This document shows, one piece after another, positions 57,926-64,000 of a stretch of 64,000 nucleotides of DNA. Below the pieces are notes generated by a model, which worked only from the letters and a program-made list of their open reading frames with translations, had not been told where the DNA came from and ran no database searches. Position numbers and translations under genes: made by a program. This DNA comes from Blakeslea trispora (lineage: Eukaryota; Mucoromycota; Mucoromycetes; Mucorales; Choanephoraceae), in assembly GCA_025331445.1 (NCBI GenBank), contig JAIWNE010000074.1, forward strand, positions 62,001 through 126,000. The letters are read 5' to 3'. The number at the start of each line of letters is the position of its first letter. Position 1 is the stretch's first letter.

Positions 57926-59519
57926 TTATTCTTCCATAGCCTCTTCATCTTCTTCTTCCATGTGTTCATCATCGTATTCTTCATCGTATTCATCATCCAC
58001 AGTAGCTTCTTGGTATTGTTGGTATTCAGAGACCAAATCGTTCATGTTGGATTCGGCTTCAGTAAATTCCATTTCATCCATACCTTCACCTGTGTACCAA
58101 TGCAAGAAAGCCTTTCTTCTAAACATGGCAGTGAATTGTTCATTGACACGCTTGAACAAATCTTGGATGGCAGTAGAGTTACCAATAAAGGTACCAGACA
58201 TCTTGAGACCAACAGGAGGGATATCACAGAGGGAAGTCTTGACACTGTTGGGAATCCATTCAACAAAGTAAGAAGAGTTCTTTTGTTGAACAGCCAACAT
58301 TTGGTTTTCGACTTCCTTGGTAGACAAACGACCACGGAAGATGGTAGCAGCAGTCAAGTAACGACCGTGACGAGGATCAGAGGCAGCCATCATGTTACGA
58401 GCATCAAACATTTGGGCAGTCAATTCAGGTACACTCAAGTTACGGTATTGTTGAGAGTTGGAGGCAGTCAAGGGAGCGATACCAACCATGAAGAAGTGAA
58501 GACGAGGGAAGGGAACCATGTTGACACACAACTTACGCAAATCAGAGTTCAATTGACCGGGGAAACGCAAACTGGTAGAGACACCAGACATGACACCAGA
58601 GACCAATTGGTTAAGGTCACCATAACCAGGGTTGGTCAACTTCAAGGTACGGAAACAGATGTCGTAAAGGGCTTCGTTATCGATACAGAAGGTAGCATCA
58701 CAGTTTTCAACCAATTGGTGAACGGAGAGGACAGCGTTGTAAGGTTCGACAACAGTGTCAGAGACCTTGGGGGAAGGAACAACAGAGTAAGTACTCAAGA
58801 TACGATCGGGGTATTCTTCACGGATTTTGGAAAGCAAGAGAGAACCAAGACCGGAACCGGTACCACCACCAAGAGAATGACAAAGTTGGAAACCTTGCAA
58901 ACAGTCTGTGTTTTCAGCTTCCTTACGAACCACATCCATGATGGTTTCTACTAATTCAGCACCTTCTGTGTAATAACCCTTAGCCCAAGAGTTACCAGCA
59001 CCAGATTGAGCATTGACAAAGTTGTCAGGACGGAAAATTTTACCGTATTGACTGCTACGAATAGCATCCATGGTAGCAGGTTCTAAATCGACCAAGACAG
59101 CTCTATAAAAAGAAAAAGTTAGGACCATAGAACTTTCTTGTTTTCTCTACTTTTTTCTTTTTACCTTGGCACGTATTTATCTTTGGAACCTTCATTGTAA
59201 AAGACGTTGATGCGTTCTAATTGAAGATCATCATCGCCCTTGTAATTACCATTCTCATCAATACCGTGTTCTTGTGAGATGGTTTCCCAGAATTTTTGAC
59301 CAATCTAATCAAGAAACGTTCAAAAATTAGTGTCATTATTAATCTCATCTTTTTTTTTTCTCTCTCTTTTTTTTTTTACCTGATTACCACATTGACCTTT
59401 AATATGAAAGCAAAAAAAAAAAAAAAAAAAAAAAAAACAAATAAATAAATAAATAAATAAGAAAACAGTGTCTTTACACTAAAAAACTTACCAGCTTGCA
59501 AGTGAATGATTTCTCTCAT
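57926..59519 (-). CDS. TUB2: Beta-tubulin
   Basis: Four exons (complement): 59492-59519, 59380-59396, 59165-59304, 57926-59102; 453 residues, a few longer than usual because of the acidic tail ([20 protein letters not shown]). It polymerises with alpha-tubulin. It starts with the autoregulatory MREI and has the GTP-binding GGGTGSG at 140-146, RAVLVDLEP at 62-70 and the family C-terminal region. The second exon is a 17-nt microexon encoding GQCGNQ; early short introns here are common in fungal tubulins. The sequence is somewhat divergent: INVFYNE instead of INVYFNE, LRKLCVN with Cys, Tyr167 and Ala198. The last two differ from the Phe167 and Glu198 of benzimidazole-sensitive fungi. It may be one of several paralogues, so the symbol is approximate. 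Confidence 0.95.
59412..59460 (+). repeat. A25 run and AAAT repeats in the first beta-tubulin intron
   Basis: A homopolymer of about 25 A followed by five AAAT/TAAA units inside the 95-nt intron between the first exon and the 17-nt exon. On the transcribed strand it becomes a long T/U tract close after the donor. Confidence 0.9.
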
Positions 59520-62500
59520 ATTATATTATGTGTGTGTGTGTGTGTGTGTGTATATAAATCTAAAAAAAAAAAAGGGGGCGAAAAAGTCTATAATGATAAA
59601 GAAGAAAGAAGAAAAAGAGAAAAAAAAAAAAAGAAAAAGAGTGAGTTATTTTGCCTTCTCCTTTTTAACTATGTCAAATCAAGTTTAGTTCCTATTTTTA
59701 CCCAAAAGGTGTGTTGAGTTTAACGAAAAGGAAAGAAACCTCGTACTCAAGAGATTGTATAAAAAAAGAAAAAGGAAAATATTTTTTATTATTGTTAACT
59801 CTTTAAATAGTCACGCCTTGTTCACCAAAAAAGAGTGGTCGCACGAGAACTCATTTCGGAGTTGTTTGGCCATGTTGCTTTAAAAAAAGAGATGGTTTGT
59901 TTAAGCATAAAGTAAGAAAAAAAACTTGGGTAAAAACCTATCGTTATTTCAAACTGACGATATCAGAACAATACAAACAACTAAACCAGTCTAATGAAAA
60001 AAGTAGAGAAAATAGAGAGCATATAAAATGCACAAACATGTGTTGTTCAAAAAATCGATCGTTTATTTCGAAAAAACTGAGTAAAAAATGAAAATTATTG
60101 CTATTTGTTCATTTTAACATTTACAGCAACTCCACTCTCTCTCAATGGTCGCTTCTTAAACAAGACACTTGTCTATTGGCTCAAATTTCGATTTCTTCAT
60201 TAGTACTAGGCACTTTTTCATTATATAGGGTATTTCTTGATTTTAATATTACATGATCTGTCCTTTATATCAAAACGGAAAGCTAGCCAATCAATGTCAA
60301 TCACAACAAAGTACAAGTGAAAAACTACTTGGGTGCTGTTGTATAGATGCAACCAATCAACAAGAGCGCATTTGTTTATAAATCATGCAGTAGATGCATA
60401 AAGGACTTTGATCGACATTAAACAACAAGACCCTATTTAATGCAAACCCTTTTTTTTTTTTTCTTCTTCTTAGCTTCTTTAGTCTAAATGAAGGATTGCA
60501 TCGACTGAATTGAGGTTCTATTTTGCAGTTTTCTTTCACAAAAAGAAAAAGACTTACCAGCATAAGGAGATTCAAACAAAAGGGGAACGAGTCTTTTATG
60601 TATTTGTTATAAATAGAGGGGATGCGATTTAATGTAGTTTGATTGTTCTTGACAACCTCTATTGTTACTCTTCAAAAAGAAAGACTATGCTTCTTTGATT
60701 GGGTTATCAGCTATGAAAAGCATTCGAGCTTAATTCAATATGCATCTAAATGCTCAGATGAATGGCCAGACAACTTGACCTGTGTAGTATGGATGACTTC
60801 AGTTGAACATACAGTTCTTTATGCTTTCTTAGGGACAATTTACATATTTCACGGAATTTGGGGTTATAAGACATCGACAGAGTTCTATACCCGATCAAAT
60901 CAGCTTTTGAGTTTAATTCAATCAAGATAACCTAGTTTACAACAATGGACTTTAAAAGAGACCCATTACTTTCTCTTTTTCTACTATTGAATTGAGTTTA
61001 TATGCTGCATTTGATATCCCTTGAGAAGTAGACCCGTATTTGTGAATCATGTACTTTTTCGACTCAATTTGTTTGGGTTTCTTCATTCTATTGGCTTGTG
61101 ATGCACACTGGCTCATGGATTTTTTAGATGTACATGCATTATACATTCACTATTCCTTTCTTAAACTCAACATCTTTTTGTGCTGTGAATTTCGAAAATG
61201 CACCATAGACTTCATCTCTATGTCTACTGTGCTAAAGACTGATCTTTTTTTTTTTTTGCATATCGAAATAAGCAATTGTGACTTTTCAAGGTTGTTATTG
61301 GACGTTAGCTTTACACCAACATTTTGGCCTTCCATAAACCAACTTGAAGCACCATCATCTGGGCATACTCTCTTTGTTTAATCAAGTAAAGCATGCTCTC
61401 TTTTAGCTTTGAAGTTGTTCTCTATCTCGTCTTGTCATAAGCATTTAAAATGATCTACATTTAACCACACCTTTATAGAGAGATGGTGTGCTTCTTTATA
61501 AACAATATCCCACACACTCCTAACTACAATGAAAAGTCTACTGGTAAAGCGAAACAAATGAAGAGATCAAACCTTGTTATTGCGATGAATGTAACTGTAC
61601 AAGATTTTTCTTGATAGCACTTTCTTAGTGAATGAGCAACATCATAGATGAATTCAATTAGAAAAAAGAAGAGGCTATTACAAATAAAGCTTTTTTTTAA
61701 AAAAAAAGTAGCTATAGTCTGTTTAAAGTTTCATAATATTGCTTGTATATATGACTCCTTTTATATGGTTAAACGCCCATTTGACAGGACTTGACATCTA
61801 AAGCTGTTTTTTTTTCGAAACCTGACTGTAATGAATGAATGTATAACATAGATCGTTTTGTACATACAGAATCTACTTTAATCTATAAATGGATAAAAGG
61901 AGAACAAGCTCTTTATACACAGCACTCTCCTAGAAGGTATATTATAGTGTACAAAATATAAAGCTGCTATAATAAGCTTATTATTTTTTTCGGTTGTGTA
62001 ATGCTTATAAAAGCCTGGACCAAAATATCTATTTGTTTTATCTTCTCTAGGTTCTAGATGACGTTATTTTACTTCAATCGTTGCGGTCATTATGCAATAT
62101 TTGACGGAAGTTGTGTCATAAAACACAATCGAATAGACAAAAGGGGAGAGACAGCTCCAGTAGATGAAGCAAAGTAGTTGTAAATAAATAAATAAAAAAG
62201 AGGTTATTTTTGTCTTTCTCTAGAAGGGTTAAATTAAGAGTCTTTCCTTACCAAACCTCCTCCATCTCAATTGGAAGAATGTAGGGCATTAAGAAAAGAT
62301 ACATTGTTTCCTAAAGATGAATAACACAGTACAGCTAGAATAATCTCTTAAGCATAGACATATCTTCATCAAACATTTGACTCAAAAAAGCGTCTACAGA
62401 AAGGGAAAAAAGTGCGTGATTGAACGCAATTTGGATTGTTACTCGAGATATTGAGAATATAAAATAGAAGGAGGGAAAAAGATCATACCATGTTATCAAC

Positions 62501-63065
62501 TAGCAATAGAATCGACTCAACAGAAAAAAAAAAGGGCTCTTCAATCTATCGGCTAAAAAAGAAATCTTATTTTAAAATGAGCAAAGATGACTTGATGTAA
62601 TCACAGCCTCTCTAAAGCATTACGTTAACCTAGTCAATATGAAGAGTTCAATCTATCTAGCGAATTGTAGAAAAAGAAAACCCTCCAAGCTCAACCATAA
62701 AAAAGCATCTTCTCTCGAGATAATGAAATAGTTTTATCAAGATGATGATTGAAAGATTGAAAAAGAACATGAATATATCAGATCCCGGATGAAGCGTTAC
62801 TTTAGTAAAAGGCGAATTTGAAGCGTTTTAGACAATGCTTCTATATAAGCTTGCCTTGTAGCCTGCAATTCGTGTTGTACTGAAAGATAGATCTAGCTTC
62901 TTGTTTTCTTATTAAAAGGAGCATCAAAGGAGATCCTCCTTCACTTTTAAACTTTGACAAAACTCCGCAAAGTGTTCTTTAAAAGGTAAAATGAGTTGCC
63001 ATTTTCTCCATCTCTCTCTCTCTCTCTCTCTTTTCTTTCACTTTTTCTTCTTTTCTTATTTAACA
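59520..63065. other. Long intergenic region between divergent genes
   Basis: About 3.5 kb. Left end is the beta-tubulin promoter; right end is the leader of the zinc-finger gene with a (TC) run at 63011-63031. Two plus-strand ORFs of 95 and 110 codons (60643-60930, 61049-61381) have no motif, no spliced partner and composition like the background, so they are not called. A perfect 16-bp palindrome (ATAATAAGCTTATTAT) lies at 61969-61984. No transposon or RNA gene recognised. Confidence 0.5.
59529..59551 (+). repeat. (TG)11 microsatellite at the beta-tubulin start
   Basis: An uninterrupted TG dinucleotide run about 10 bp upstream of the beta-tubulin ATG, hence (CA)11 in its 5' leader or core promoter; it is flanked by TATA-type alternating sequence. 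Confidence 0.92.
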
Positions 63066-63785
63066 ATGTCATCTCAAAAACTACCTTCAATACACTTTCT
63101 ATTAAATGAGAGTCATCCATACAAACTAAATCATACCAACATGAGCAAAATAAGCAATTTGCCCTCAGAACTACAGTTATTGTCATTATCAGCGCCTGCT
63201 AGCAAGATAGAACATCATTCACCCAACTGGGCAACTCCCAACAAATCCCCCACTTCAAGCCATTCAAGGTCTGCCTCTGATCTACCCTCTTTACCCTCGA
63301 TTCCCATAAACTACAAAAGATACCAAACACACAGACGTACCATGTCAGCTACAGTGGCAACCGAAACATCAGACCTTCAAAAACATCCTGTTCGAGCTCG
63401 CACAGTCAGTCCGTCTCATGAAGATCAGCTAAAGACAAGTCAAAAGACATTCAAAGCAATGACCATCACGCATTCAAATCCTACTGTCTTTCTGACTCAG
63501 ATCAATGGCCTTCTAAGTAATGACACAGAAAAGACAAAGATGATAGAATACGAAAATTTGATGGTTGCTAGAGATGAAGAGACAGGACGATATTACTGCC
63601 CTTTTTGTAACAAGCCTTTTAACCGACCGTCTTCACTCCGAATTCACACCTATTCGCATACCGGTGAAAAGCCCTTCATCTGTCAAGAAAAGGGTTGCGG
63701 GCGTCAGTTCAGCGTTCAAAGTAATATGCGAAGGCATCAAAGAGTTCATAAGCGAAGTGGTTCGAACAAGTGCTCTTCAAAGTAA
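63066..63785 (+). CDS. C2H2 zinc-finger protein, probable transcription factor
   Basis: A single exon, 239 residues from MSSQKLPSIHFLLNE. An in-frame ATG at 62991 would prepend a Leu/Ser/Phe run coded by a TC microsatellite, which looks like untranslated leader, so the later ATG is preferred. The first 165 residues are Ser/Pro/Thr-rich and probably disordered. Near the C-terminus sit two C2H2 fingers joined by a canonical linker: YYCPFCNKPFNRPSSLRIHT then HTGEKPFICQEKGCGRQFSV, QSNMRRHQRVH. The second finger has the C-x4-C spacing common in fungal regulators. It should bind DNA in the nucleus; target unknown. Similar small two-finger proteins are numerous in Mucorales, so no orthologue is named. 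Confidence 0.85.
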   Translation: MSSQKLPSIHFLLNESHPYKLNHTNMSKISNLPSELQLLSLSAPASKIEHHSPNWATPNKSPTSSHSRSASDLPSLPSIPINYKRYQTHRRTMSATVATETSDLQKHPVRARTVSPSHEDQLKTSQKTFKAMTITHSNPTVFLTQINGLLSNDTEKTKMIEYENLMVARDEETGRYYCPFCNKPFNRPSSLRIHTYSHTGEKPFICQEKGCGRQFSVQSNMRRHQRVHKRSGSNKCSSK

Positions 63786-64000
63786 ATTCTTCCTTTCTGT
63801 TTTCTGCTATCATTTACCGATTTGCCGGCAAATAGTATATATATATTTCTTTCTTTTCTTTTTTCACAAATAGAATTTCATTGCCTAGTTTCTATGTCCC
63901 TGTATTTATCTCGTATTATTTTAAAGCAATTTTGGTAGACTTAAAGTTGCTATGGAAACCGCCAGTTTTTTTTTTTTTTTTTTTTTTTTTTTGCTTTATA
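63786..64000. other. 3' flank of the zinc-finger gene with long T run
   Basis: Non-coding to the window edge, containing a run of about 27 T at 63966-63992. Confidence 0.7.

Noticed and set aside
57872..58954. A 360-codon plus-strand ORF opposite beta-tubulin
   Set aside because: It is the antisense shadow of a codon-biased tubulin exon; its translation has no motif, while the minus strand is unambiguous beta-tubulin.
60643..61381. Two neighbouring plus-strand ORFs (95 and 110 codons) as a possible two-exon gene
   Set aside because: No in-phase splice pair gives a convincing protein, composition is like the surrounding AT-rich DNA, and no family is recognised.
62991..63065. N-terminal extension of the zinc-finger protein from an upstream in-frame ATG
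   Set aside because: The extension is coded by a TC microsatellite and T-rich leader, a typical 5' UTR here; it could mimic a signal peptide, which makes no sense for a nuclear factor.
1..64000. CRISPR arrays, bacterial operons, phage genes or a secondary-metabolite cluster
   Set aside because: No spaced direct repeats, no NRPS, PKS or terpene synthase motifs and no prokaryotic gene organisation are visible; genes are intron-containing eukaryotic ones.

Overview
This window is nuclear DNA of a fungus, most likely an early-diverging one of the order Mucorales (Mucoromycota); the genus cannot be fixed from the sequence. The grounds are an AT-rich genome with long A and T runs, about seventy short introns (mostly 45-90 nt, GTAAGT-like donors and AG acceptors) that I could place by joining protein motifs in phase, a full PDR-type ABC transporter, CTP-dependent diacylglycerol kinase, a divergent beta-tubulin, and decayed Tc1/mariner elements like those I know from Rhizopus and Mucor. 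All gene models were built by hand from the sequence; every multi-exon model given here closes to a whole number of codons.

Layout. 0.6-2.3 kb (-): bHLH transcription factor. 2.8-5.7 kb (-): neprilysin-like M13 metallopeptidase. 7.0-8.6 kb (+): secretory-pathway single-pass protein of unknown role. 9.3-12.1 kb (-): an F-box/WD40 gene followed after only 45 bp by the proteasome chaperone Nas6/gankyrin. 14.6-19.1 kb (+): PDR transporter. 19.3-21.0 kb (-): sulfite oxidase with a 6-nt microexon. 21.3-22.9 kb (-): UPF0658-like Golgi membrane protein. 25.9-26.7 kb (+): diacylglycerol kinase. 28.1-31.4 kb: two splicing genes, Tra2 (-) and Cactin (+), head to head. 31.5-32.4 kb (-): ribose-5-phosphate isomerase. 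33.1-35.5 kb (+): TFIIIB subunit Brf1. 36.7-38.1 kb (-): class II fructose-bisphosphate aldolase. 38.8-39.1 kb (-): Lsm6. 40.6-42.2 kb (-): a His/Asp/Lys-rich, probably GPI-anchored wall protein.

42.3-49.1 kb is gene-poor accessory DNA: two dead DDE transposons of different types, a 73-bp tandem duplication, and the first copy of a 400-bp diverged repeat whose second copy lies at 51.5 kb. The two copies bracket a GT31 glycosyltransferase with an unusual multi-spanning N-terminus (49.2-50.8 kb, +). After a small gene with a candidate Atg8-binding motif (52.7 kb, +) comes a compact block: RIT1 (-) and METTL16 (+) diverge from a 64-bp gap, METTL16 and TRAPPC12 (-) converge with a 17-bp coding overlap, and a beta-tubulin gene (-) lies upstream of TRAPPC12. 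A C2H2 zinc-finger gene (63.1 kb, +) closes the window.

Most genes are housekeeping genes with known families. The points I find most worth checking are the 6-nt exon carrying the molybdenum-ligand cysteine of sulfite oxidase, GC-AG introns in both genes of the RIT1/METTL16 pair, the flanking 400-bp repeat pair, the GT31 fusion, the metal-binding-type wall protein, and the alanine-198/tyrosine-167 beta-tubulin. I did not find a clear multi-gene novel system such as a biosynthetic cluster or defence island.
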